DNA of 17,027 nucleotides, from positions 1 through 17,027 of the forward strand of contig CAZTXQ010000060.1 of assembly GCA_964617375.1 (NCBI GenBank), written 5' to 3'. A program made the position numbers and the translations under genes. Below, piece after piece: positions 1 to 5,833 of the stretch (its first letter is position 1; the number at the start of each line of letters is the position of its first letter). The stretch comes from Firm-13 sp964617375. GTDB lineage: Bacteria > Bacillota > Clostridia > Saccharofermentanales > Saccharofermentanaceae. The notes below the pieces were generated by a model. It worked only from the letters and a program-made list of their open reading frames with translations. It ran no database searches and was not told the origin of the DNA.

Positions 1-352
1 TACGAAATGGATCTCCAGACGTGGTTTCGTATGTGCGCCGGCCTTCCTTATGTCTTCTCTTGAACGAAATGGTGGGTAATTCTCGCGCCTCTGCATGCAA
101 ATCAATGAAAAGAAATGTGTTTATTTATCAATGATCGCCTACCAATTCCGTAAAAACTGGCTGATTGGCGAGTATTTTCTTGCAAAGGTGACACTAACCA
201 ATGAGCAGCGGTCAACCATCCCACGTCATGGAAAGGGTTATTTCTCGCGCGCAGGCGACACTTAGCTAATCCGGACACGGACGGGAGAATTTGGACATGC
301 TGATCTCGTCATTTTGAGACACGCGCTTACATTGTACTGTGCACAACTGTAT
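1..352. other. Non-coding left edge, possible remnant of an insertion-sequence end
   Basis: No convincing gene is visible in either strand; all frames are interrupted or lack a plausible start. The stretch from about 187 to 321 holds spaced, related short motifs (GACACTAACC near 190, GACACTTAGC near 248, GGACAC, GGACAT, and GAGACA ending at 321). Read from the other strand it begins TGTCTC and repeats TGTCC and GTGTC. Such spaced terminal repeats beginning with TGT recall the ends of IS21-type elements, but no transposase is present to confirm it. The right border would be about 321, just after the 3' end of the neighbouring minus-strand regulator gene. I treat this as a weak call. Confidence 0.25.
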
Positions 353-1297
353 TCAGAGAATCTTCTTCCCCATGTCCGCAACGTCATAGCCGCCCATTGA
401 CTCGGCCTCGCCGCGGAATTCCCCTGAGGTAAGGATGTCGAGAAACAGCCGGATTTCCGGTTTGTTCTCGTCGGATTTGCGCAGGATTAGATCGTAATTC
501 TCGTTTTTCAGGAAGACGCATTCGACGTTCGGAAACGACAGCGCCGCACTTTTCGTGCCTACGGCGCAGTCAGCCTCGCCTCGCGATACGGCCGAAGCCG
601 CCGCAAGATGTGAATGTACGATGCGGTCATATCCCTTAACATCTTCCGGCTCGATCCCGTTCTGCGACAGAAGGGAATCGACGAGGACACGGATACCGCT
701 GCCGCGCTCACGGCTTACCGCGGAGATGTCTTTTCGCGAAAAATCACGAACCGACGTGATCTTCTTCGGATTGCCCGCTGCGGTATAAATGCAGACGGGT
801 CTCTTCATCACGTGATACACGCTGACTCTCTCGCCCGGCATCAGGATCCGGATAAACGGAAGATTATAGGTGTCGGTATCTTTGTCCCACAGGTGCGCCG
901 TCGCAATCGCGGCCTTCCTGTTATAGAGAGCGCTGATGCCGTCAAAGCTTCCCGTGTAGGACCGAAGGAACCGGTTCTCTCCGAGAACGGAATTGGCCTT
1001 CGAACACAGCATATCAAGAATCATGTCCTGACCGCATACAATGTACTGCGGAAGGCCCTTTGCGGAAGCATCGGCGGACTTCTCCCCCGCGGCCGCCGGA
1101 CTTCCGGCTGTCAGCGGCGCTCCCCTTTGAAGATCGCGGCCGGCGAAATAATACCGGAACTCACTTTCAGGAATCCGGAACGACTTGCCCATACGGACAG
1201 CGCCGAGAGTTCCCTTCTTGATCATGTCATAAACAGTGGTCTTCTTGAGCTTGAGCATGTCGGCGACTTCCTGCGCCGTATACAGTTGTTCTTCCAT
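353..1297 (-). CDS. One-component regulator: excisionase-type HTH fused to a periplasmic-binding-protein-like sensor domain
   Basis: The 314-residue protein starts at an ATG preceded by GGGGAGG at 6 bp. Residues 6-51 form an excisionase/MerR-like helix-turn-helix (YTAQEVADMLKLKKTTVYDM, then VRMGKSFRIPESEF). Residues about 85-305 resemble the PBP-like domain of COG1910 regulators, a cytoplasmic version of the molybdate/tungstate binding fold. It contains the stretch VSRERGSGIRVLVDSLL and the late segment DCAVGTKSAAL. There is no signal peptide or membrane segment, so it should act in the cytosol. It diverges from a molybdate-type transporter with a 151-bp shared intergenic region. The likely role is sensing molybdate or tungstate and controlling that transporter; family identity is firm, the ligand is inferred from context. 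Confidence 0.8.
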   Translation of the reverse strand: MEEQLYTAQEVADMLKLKKTTVYDMIKKGTLGAVRMGKSFRIPESEFRYYFAGRDLQRGAPLTAGSPAAAGEKSADASAKGLPQYIVCGQDMILDMLCSKANSVLGENRFLRSYTGSFDGISALYNRKAAIATAHLWDKDTDTYNLPFIRILMPGERVSVYHVMKRPVCIYTAAGNPKKITSVRDFSRKDISAVSRERGSGIRVLVDSLLSQNGIEPEDVKGYDRIVHSHLAAASAVSRGEADCAVGTKSAALSFPNVECVFLKNENYDLILRKSDENKPEIRLFLDILTSGEFRGEAESMGGYDVADMGKKIL

Positions 1298-1352
1298 AGC
1301 AGCCTCCCCGTCATCGTATTGGAGCTATATATCGTTAGCATATTCTATTTTC

Positions 1353-1381
1353 TTGACATCCGATAGTATCATTTTTACAAT
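1353..1381 (+). promoter_or_regulatory. Sigma-A type promoter of the modBC operon
   Basis: TTGACA at 1353-1358 and TACAAT at 1376-1381 are separated by exactly 17 bp, a near-ideal vegetative promoter. It lies 68 bp before the modB start, in the region shared with the divergent regulator. The AT-rich tract at 1325-1345 (CTATATATCGTTAGCATAT) between this promoter and the regulator gene is a plausible operator. It faintly resembles a ModE half-site (TATATA followed by CG), but no clear dyad is present. Confidence 0.7.
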
Positions 1382-1448
1382 TGTTCTAAACAAAACAGGG
1401 CAATACTGCACGAAACAATTAAGAAATCCCGCCCGAAAGGAGCCGCTG

Positions 1449-1822
1449 ATGGATCTGTTTCCGCTTTTTAACTCCCTTCGGATCTCGCTGATCGCGACTC
1501 TGATCACGCTTGTTACAGGAATTCTCGCCGCGTATTTTGTCGCGCGGCTTTCCGGCGCCGTCAAGGGAATCCTTGACACGCTTCTGACGATCCCGATGGT
1601 ATTGCCGCCGACGGTCGTCGGATTTCTTCTCCTGATGCTGATCTCTCCCAAAAGCTTTCTCGGGCAAATCCTCAAATCCTGGTTCGATCTCACGCTGACC
1701 ATGAACTGGTATTCGGCCATATTTGCGGTCACGATCGTGACCTTTCCGCTGATGTACCGGACAGTACGCGCGGCCTTCGAGGCCTTTGATCAGAATCTCC
1801 TCTATGCGGGACAGACTCTCGG
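1449..1822 (+). CDS. modB: Molybdate-type ABC transporter permease, 5' part only (cut by assembly gap)
   Basis: The start is the ATG at 1449 behind AAAGGAG at 6 bp. The open frame upstream of it (from 1236) lacks family similarity and covers the promoter. About 124 residues are visible before the run of N. They show hydrophobic membrane segments and the ModB-type stretch LLTIPMVLPPTVVGFLLL, followed by FPLMYRTVRAAFEAFDQNLLYAGQTLG, the region that leads into the ATPase-contacting EAA loop. ModB proteins are usually about 225 residues, so roughly 100 residues are missing. It would form the membrane channel of a molybdate or tungstate importer. No modA-like binding protein precedes it. Confidence 0.85.
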
Positions 1823-1922
1823 NNNNNNNNNNNNNNNNNNNNNNNNNNNNNNNNNNNNNNNNNNNNNNNNNNNNNNNNNNNNNNNNNNNNNNNNNNNNNN
1901 NNNNNNNNNNNNNNNNNNNNNN
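1823..1922. other. Assembly gap: exactly 100 N
   Basis: The run is exactly 100 undetermined bases, the usual placeholder for a gap of unknown length. The left flank is the middle of a permease and the right flank is the H-loop of an ATPase. From usual family lengths (ModB about 225, ModC about 350 residues), roughly 0.8-1 kb of coding sequence is missing. Any single reading frame running through the N run is an artefact. Confidence 0.97.
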
Positions 1923-2411
1923 CTGGTCTCCCACAACCGCGATGAAGTATTCCGTTTAAGCGACCGGGTAACCGTACTGACCGACGGCAAGAGCGAAGAA
2001 CTGCGGACAAAGCAGGATCTGTTTTTCAGGCCGGTATCCTATGCCGACGCGCTCCTTACCGGCTGCAAGAATATCTTTCCTGCCTCCGTCCGTGAAGGCG
2101 AAATCGAGATTCCCTGTCTTGGGCTGACTCTTACCTGCTCCGATGTGCCGGAAAACGTCCGCTATGCGGGCATCCGCGCGAAAAAGATGCTGCCCGGCTA
2201 TGCCGCGCAGCCGGCCGAAGAGTATTTCTTTCTGGACTACAGGGTACTGAATATAACGGAGAGCATTTTTACATATATCGTTGAAATTCTTCCGGAGAAC
2301 GGAACAAATTCCCTCTATTGGGAGATCGACAAGGCCGTGTACGCCGGGATCAAGGATCATGCGGCATCCGTCGCGATTCCAAGGAAAGAACTGATGCTGC
2401 TTAAGAGTTAA
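1923..2411 (+). CDS. modC: Molybdate-type ABC transporter ATPase, 3' part only (cut by assembly gap)
   Basis: About 162 residues remain, in frame from 1923 to the TAA at 2409-2411. The fragment opens with LVSHNRDEVFRLSDRVTVL, the switch histidine (H-loop) and following helix of ABC ATPases. LTGCKNIFPASV follows, typical of ModC just before its C-terminal domain. The last 65 or so residues (from about LDYRVLNITESIF to VAIPRKELMLL) fit a TOBE (molybdate-binding) domain. Walker A, signature and Walker B motifs would lie in the gap. It would energise molybdate or tungstate uptake with the ModB permease. A natural ModB-ModC fusion cannot be excluded because the junction is unsequenced. Confidence 0.82.
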   Translation: MVSHNRDEVFRLSDRVTVLTDGKSEELRTKQDLFFRPVSYADALLTGCKNIFPASVREGEIEIPCLGLTLTCSDVPENVRYAGIRAKKMLPGYAAQPAEEYFFLDYRVLNITESIFTYIVEILPENGTNSLYWEIDKAVYAGIKDHAASVAIPRKELMLLKS

Positions 2412-2511
2412 GGATGCAAGTCTGTTGCCCCTGAAAGGCGCATTGAATTATCGGGGAGACAGTCAGTTCGAAGAGGAATTTCAGCTGCTATGTGCCCAGC
2501 TTCCGTCCGGT

Positions 2512-2534
2512 AAAAAGAACACGGTCCGTGTTCT
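2512..2534 (-). terminator. Intrinsic terminator of the acetyltransferase gene
   Basis: A perfect dyad AGAACACGG-T-CCGTGTTCT spans 2516-2534 and abuts the stop codon of the minus-strand acetyltransferase (2534-2536). Read on the minus strand, the stem is followed by a run of five T (complement of 2512-2516). This fits a Rho-independent terminator. In the plus direction no T-run follows, so it does not obviously stop modC transcription. Confidence 0.7.
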
Positions 2535-3127
2535 CATACGCTTGCCTCTCCTTGCTCTGCCGGTTTATCACGAAATATAACTTTGTATTCTTCTTTCTGT
2601 TCGGGCACTGCCCGGTCGTTCATGATACTAAAGAGAAAATGCGGCATATCGACACCCCGATAGTGCTTCACGAATCTCTTTCGGATTTGCATGCCGTTTC
2701 GAATCGCGACATTCATCGAAGCGATATTCGTATCGCGAATGATCGAGAAAACCTCCGGAAGTCCGAGCTGCTCAAACGCATGGCGCCGGCAGGCCCGGGC
2801 CGCTTCTGTGGCATAGCCGTTCCCCCACAGATCTCTCCGGAAGAGATATCCGATCTCCGGAAATGTCTCGTCGCCGATCATCTGCAGCGTGATACCGCAT
2901 TGTCCGATCATCTCGCCCGTCCGGCGCAGGATGACCGCCCAGAGGCCGAACCCGTCTCTTTGGTATCGGTCAAATTGCCGGCCCAGCCAGGTATTCGTCT
3001 CTTCGCGGGTAAATGCGCCTTCGTAGGCGTACATCGTCTCCTTATCTTCCAGTATGGAAGCCAGGGCATCCAAATCCTCCGGAGTCATTTCCCGAAGTAG
3101 CAGGCGGGGTGTCGTAAGAATCTCCAT
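2534..3127 (-). CDS. GNAT family N-acetyltransferase, RimJ/RimL-like
   Basis: This 197-residue protein begins with MEILTTPRLLLREMTPEDLD, the standard opening of the Acetyltransf_3 (RimJ/RimL-type) group. The acetyl-CoA pyrophosphate-binding loop is at residues 97-106 (RRDLWGNGYA), and the late NIASMNVAIRNGM motif is at 134-146. It would transfer an acetyl group from acetyl-CoA to an amine of a protein, metabolite or drug; the substrate cannot be read from sequence. The last 25 or so residues (from DRAVPEQKEE) extend past the usual fold. A GAGG Shine-Dalgarno lies about 9 bp before the start. It converges on modC and lies downstream of the MFS gene on the same strand, with 159 bp between. Confidence 0.85.
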   Translation of the reverse strand: MEILTTPRLLLREMTPEDLDALASILEDKETMYAYEGAFTREETNTWLGRQFDRYQRDGFGLWAVILRRTGEMIGQCGITLQMIGDETFPEIGYLFRRDLWGNGYATEAARACRRHAFEQLGLPEVFSIIRDTNIASMNVAIRNGMQIRKRFVKHYRGVDMPHFLFSIMNDRAVPEQKEEYKVIFRDKPAEQGEASV

Positions 3128-3224
3128 ATTTCTACCTCATCACATCGAATCGTCAGGGCCTGAAGATCAGAAGAAAAGCAACGATACTTCCCCGTTTATT
3201 GTAACAGATTCGCATGATTTTCGT

Positions 3225-3263
3225 GCACCTGAATGACCGGAATTCCAGTCCGGATACAGGTGC
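3225..3263. repeat. Two-tier inverted repeat between the MFS and acetyltransferase genes
   Basis: The outer arms GCACCTG (3225-3231) and CAGGTGC (3257-3263) enclose inner arms CCGGA (3237-3241) and TCCGG (3249-3253). It starts 24 bp beyond the MFS stop codon on the minus strand. Neither strand has a T-run next to it, so it is not a typical intrinsic terminator. It may be a 3' stabilising or Rho-assisted structure. Confidence 0.45.
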
Positions 3264-3286
3264 GACATTATACACATCAACGGCAA

Positions 3287-4645
3287 TCACTCACTTTCGG
3301 GCGCTGCCGATATAGATGATTCGGCCAAACATTCCTTTTCCTCCTTTTCGAGATTACGTATCGACGGAATTCTTCCGATAACAGGAGCCAAAAGACTTAA
3401 GAGAACTCCGGCAGCAATGACCAGAAGTGCCGTTCCGCGGCCTGTTCCGACACCGATTACGCGGCCGGCGGAAGACGCGAGAACACCGCCCTCGACCATC
3501 ATCGGGGTGAAGACTTTGTCCGAAAGAACGCCGCAGAGTACGTAGGACACGACATAACCGAACTGGGAAACAAGGCTGATCAGCGGCCAGACGCGTCCCT
3601 GTGTATCGTTGGGGATGTTGGTTCGTACCAGATAGTCAAGCGCCATATTCGCGAACGGCAAGGATGCGAAGAACAGGAACCCTCCGGCTCCGATCGTCAC
3701 CAGATTCTCCCGGAAGCCGAAAACGGCCATAAAGATTCCGCCGGCAAACAGCGAGACCCAGAGTATCCGGACATAGTGCCGGCGGATGCGAAGGACTCCG
3801 ATAACAATACCGGATACGAGCATCCCCATAGCGGCAACCGTCTCGACGGTCCCGAGAGCCTCGCTGGATGAGAATGCCAGGATCATCGGAGAGGAAAGAA
3901 TCTGAATGAATCCCATGAAGAACGTCACAAGACATGTAATGATCGTAAGTCCGATGATGCCGCGATTCTCCACAGTTGTCTTGATCCCCTCACGGAAGTC
4001 GCGAAGGAAGGAGCCTTTTGCGCCCGAACCGAATTCGGCGGAAGAATCGGCAGATTTGCGCCGAAGATCCTTGCGTACCAGGAAGGTAACAAGAACCGTA
4101 AATACAAATGTCGAGACATCCAGCCAGAGAATCAGTGAGAGCCCGAACGGTTTCATCAGGAATCCCGCTATAACCGGAGAAATCAGGTACTTGGACGCAC
4201 TGGCAATCTGCATAAGTCCGCTCGCCTTGGTGAACTCTTCCGGCGAAAGCATATCCGTTACGGTCGCCCGGTACGCCGGATCCGTTAAACCCGTGAAAAC
4301 GGAGCTGATCAGGACACCCAGGCAGATCTGCCAAAGCGACGCGCCTCCCGTACCGAGACAAAAGAGAATATACAGAAGGCCGAACACGGAAAGGCTGTCG
4401 CCGAGAATCATCAGGAGTCTTCGGTCCATCCGGTCTGCAAGAACGCCTGCGAAAGGGCCCAGGAGGAGCGGCGGGAGAAACGCCAGGAGCGTGACGAGGC
4501 TTACATCCGACACCCGTCCGGACATCTGAAACACATATACGCCGAGGCCAAATGCCGTCATGCCGCTCCCGATTGCCGAGACGAGCTGCCCCGACCACAG
4601 GACGGTGAATCTTCCCAGAGATTTTGTATTGTTCTTCTTACTCAT
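3287..4645 (-). CDS. MFS drug-efflux-type transporter (MefA/macrolide-efflux-like)
   Basis: The protein is 452 residues from the ATG at 4645, chosen over the ATG at 4675 because GGAGG lies just before it and it overlaps the tetR stop by 8 bp (ATGAGTAA). It has about twelve hydrophobic segments and the MFS loop 2-3 signature GVLADRMDRRLLMI. The early FTVLWSGQLVSAIGSGMTAF segment is typical of the MFS_3/MefA-like group. Such proteins export drugs by proton antiport across the cytoplasmic membrane. Co-transcription with a TetR repressor supports inducible export of a small hydrophobic compound; the substrate is unknown. The C-terminal tail after about residue 425 is charged and cytoplasmic. Confidence 0.85.
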   Translation of the reverse strand: MSKKNNTKSLGRFTVLWSGQLVSAIGSGMTAFGLGVYVFQMSGRVSDVSLVTLLAFLPPLLLGPFAGVLADRMDRRLLMILGDSLSVFGLLYILFCLGTGGASLWQICLGVLISSVFTGLTDPAYRATVTDMLSPEEFTKASGLMQIASASKYLISPVIAGFLMKPFGLSLILWLDVSTFVFTVLVTFLVRKDLRRKSADSSAEFGSGAKGSFLRDFREGIKTTVENRGIIGLTIITCLVTFFMGFIQILSSPMILAFSSSEALGTVETVAAMGMLVSGIVIGVLRIRRHYVRILWVSLFAGGIFMAVFGFRENLVTIGAGGFLFFASLPFANMALDYLVRTNIPNDTQGRVWPLISLVSQFGYVVSYVLCGVLSDKVFTPMMVEGGVLASSAGRVIGVGTGRGTALLVIAAGVLLSLLAPVIGRIPSIRNLEKEEKECLAESSISAAPESE

Positions 4646-5276
4646 GGTCCGCCTCCAGGTATTGAGCCATCGCATTTGTCAGCAGGCCCTCTTTTGCCTT
4701 CAGCATCCGCTCCATGTTGTAGATCATCGCGAAGTACTTTGTTGCAGATCCCTCCGCCGGGGTCGCGCCGTCCGCTTCGTCGAGTGCGATAATCGCATAA
4801 TACAGAATCATCTCAACGCTTTCCTCCGGAAAAGGAGTCTCGAAAATGCCGTCGCCGATTCCTTCGTTCACGAGGCCGGTAAAGATCGGCAGCATGTGCT
4901 CTATGGTCATTCTATGAAGCTTCTGATGCATCAGCGCGTTCTGCGGTTTGTGTACATGTGCCAGAACGTCCTCCTTGTTCTTTTCGCGAAAACGCATCGA
5001 CCCGATCACGCGGAATATCCGTTCAACCAGCGGGATCGACGTGTCACCGGCGATCGCTGCGGCCGACATCATATAGCGATCGCCGTACCGGAGGATAAGT
5101 GCGTCCATCACTTCTTCTTTCGAACGGAAATGATAATAAAGTGTTCCGCGCGCGATTCCGACCGCATCGAGAATGTCGTTCGTACTGGTCTGATCGAATC
5201 CCTTTTGCAGGAAAAGCTCCTCTGCGCGGTCAAGAATTTCGTTTCTTCTTGTTATCGCATCTTTTACAACTCGCAT
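4638..5276 (-). CDS. TetR/AcrR family transcriptional repressor
   Basis: At 212 residues it has normal TetR length. Residues 10-55 hold the N-terminal DNA-binding domain, with LFLQKGFDQTSTNDILDAVG and the recognition-helix end ARGTLYYHFRSKEEV. The C-terminal region is helical and would form the ligand-binding and dimerisation domain. It is first in a two-gene unit with the MFS exporter and overlaps that start by 8 bp, so the pair is likely translationally coupled. A perfect palindrome at 5363-5377 sits between promoter and gene, suggesting autorepression relieved by a ligand that the exporter removes. The family is certain; the ligand is unknown. Confidence 0.92.
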   Translation of the reverse strand: MRVVKDAITRRNEILDRAEELFLQKGFDQTSTNDILDAVGIARGTLYYHFRSKEEVMDALILRYGDRYMMSAAAIAGDTSIPLVERIFRVIGSMRFREKNKEDVLAHVHKPQNALMHQKLHRMTIEHMLPIFTGLVNEGIGDGIFETPFPEESVEMILYYAIIALDEADGATPAEGSATKYFAMIYNMERMLKAKEGLLTNAMAQYLEADHE

Positions 5277-5362
5277 ATTCTGCCTCTTTCGTTATATATC
5301 TTCTACGATACATCCGGTCTATGGATGGTCTTACCGCAAACATGCCCCCCTGATTCATTACC

Positions 5363-5377
5363 GACCGACTGTCGGTC
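5363..5377. promoter_or_regulatory. Probable TetR operator palindrome
   Basis: GACCGAC-T-GTCGGTC is a perfect 7-bp inverted repeat around one base, placed 87 bp before the tetR start and immediately downstream of its promoter. TetR-family repressors commonly bind palindromes of the type ACCGACtGTCGGT. Binding here would block transcription of tetR and the exporter gene. Confidence 0.7.
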
Positions 5378-5378
5378 T

Positions 5379-5409
5379 ATATAATTACATGATCTCATAA
5401 CGTTGTCAA
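5379..5409 (-). promoter_or_regulatory. Promoter of the tetR-MFS unit
   Basis: On the minus strand TTGACA (complement of 5404-5409) is a perfect -35 box. An AT-rich stretch reading TAATTATATAG (complement of 5378-5388) follows at about 16-20 bp and supplies a weak -10. The operator palindrome begins directly downstream. The exact -10 hexamer is uncertain. Confidence 0.55.
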
Positions 5410-5456
5410 CACATTTCCCGATCTATACAAGAAAAGAATCGAGCGTTTGACCGGAT

Positions 5457-5654
5457 CTAAACGGACGCAATTTGTGATTTTTGAACACGGCCTGCATGTA
5501 TTTCTATCATTTTTGCTGTAAGATCTGATTCTTCCTTCAACTTTTCAAAGAGAGCGATTCGTTCACACAGCCCGTCAAAATGCCGCGCAGCATACTCATA
5601 ACGGCCTTTCTCGCTCCAATCCCGTTTGTTCTTAAAATATATACCGAATTTCAT
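5457..5654 (-). CDS. Small uncharacterised protein (65 aa)
   Basis: I do not recognise this protein. It is 65 residues, basic and soluble, with no signal peptide or membrane segment. The composition looks protein-like, opening with MKFGIYFKNKRDWSEKGRYE, followed by a likely amphipathic helix around LCERIALFEKLKEESDL. Only a weak purine stretch (GAAGAAA) precedes the ATG. The ATG lies within the inverted repeat at 5654-5672, beside the promoter region of the large plus-strand operon. It reads away from that operon and toward tetR, separated from tetR by 180 bp. It may be a real small gene or an open frame by chance. Confidence 0.45.
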   Translation of the reverse strand: MKFGIYFKNKRDWSEKGRYEYAARHFDGLCERIALFEKLKEESDLTAKMIEIHAGRVQKSQIASV

Positions 5655-5672
5655 TATGAAATTTCTTCATAA
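5654..5672. promoter_or_regulatory. Inverted repeat upstream of the operon promoter, candidate operator
   Basis: TTATGAA-N5-TTCATAA is a perfect 7-bp inverted repeat. It ends 5 bp before the putative -35 region of the plus-strand operon and covers the start codon of the small minus-strand ORF. The position suits an activator or repressor site for the operon, but no dedicated regulator gene is encoded in the operon. Confidence 0.4.
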
Positions 5673-5677
5673 ATGAC

Positions 5678-5704
5678 TTGCATTTTCACTACGGATGATA
5701 TAAC
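5678..5704 (+). promoter_or_regulatory. Extended -10 promoter of the importer / 5-oxoproline operon
   Basis: TGATATAAC at 5696-5704 is an extended -10 element (TG, one base, TATAAC). A weak -35 (TTGCAT, 5678-5683) lies only 15 bp upstream, which an extended -10 can tolerate. Transcription would begin near 5711, giving a leader of about 123 nt before the first start codon. Confidence is moderate because the -35 spacing is short. Confidence 0.5.
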
Positions 5705-5739
5705 CTTTAAGCACATCATTTGAAACAAGGGACCATGAC

Positions 5740-5781
5740 AAAGGGGCCGTAGATGGAAGAACCATCTGCGCCCCTTTTTTT
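5740..5781 (+). terminator. Strong intrinsic terminator in the operon leader (candidate attenuator)
   Basis: The left arm AAAGGGGC (5740-5747) pairs with GCCCCTTT (5770-5777), and AGATGG (5751-5756) pairs with CCATCT (5762-5767) around the loop AAGAA. A run of seven T follows (5775-5781). It points toward the operon and sits between the likely transcription start (about 5711) and the first gene (5834). No plus-strand gene lies upstream for it to terminate. It is therefore either an attenuator of the whole operon or the end of a short leader RNA of about 70 nt. A five-codon frame with ATG at 5735 and TAG at 5750 overlaps the left arm, but I see no known riboswitch or T-box motif. Confidence 0.8.
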
Positions 5782-5833
5782 ATTTTCTTTTTCGCGTTTC
5801 TTCTGATGAATTATAAAAAGCGAGGGGCATGTT

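Noticed and set aside
1236..2411. A 391-residue single gene across the N run
   Set aside because: It joins a ModB start and a ModC end through unknown bases, and its first 71 codons cover the promoter region.
4646..4675. Upstream ATG at 4675 as the start of the MFS gene
   Set aside because: It lies within tetR without a ribosome site, while the ATG at 4645 has GGAGG just upstream and overlaps the tetR stop.
5735..5752. Five-codon leader peptide (ATG, Thr, Lys, Gly, Pro, stop) as a classical amino-acid attenuator
   Set aside because: There is no run of regulatory codons and the ribosome site spacing is short; kept only as a comment on the terminator.
5711..5781. T-box or known riboswitch in the operon leader
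   Set aside because: The leader before the terminator is only about 30 nt and lacks the T-box core or other recognisable aptamer motifs.
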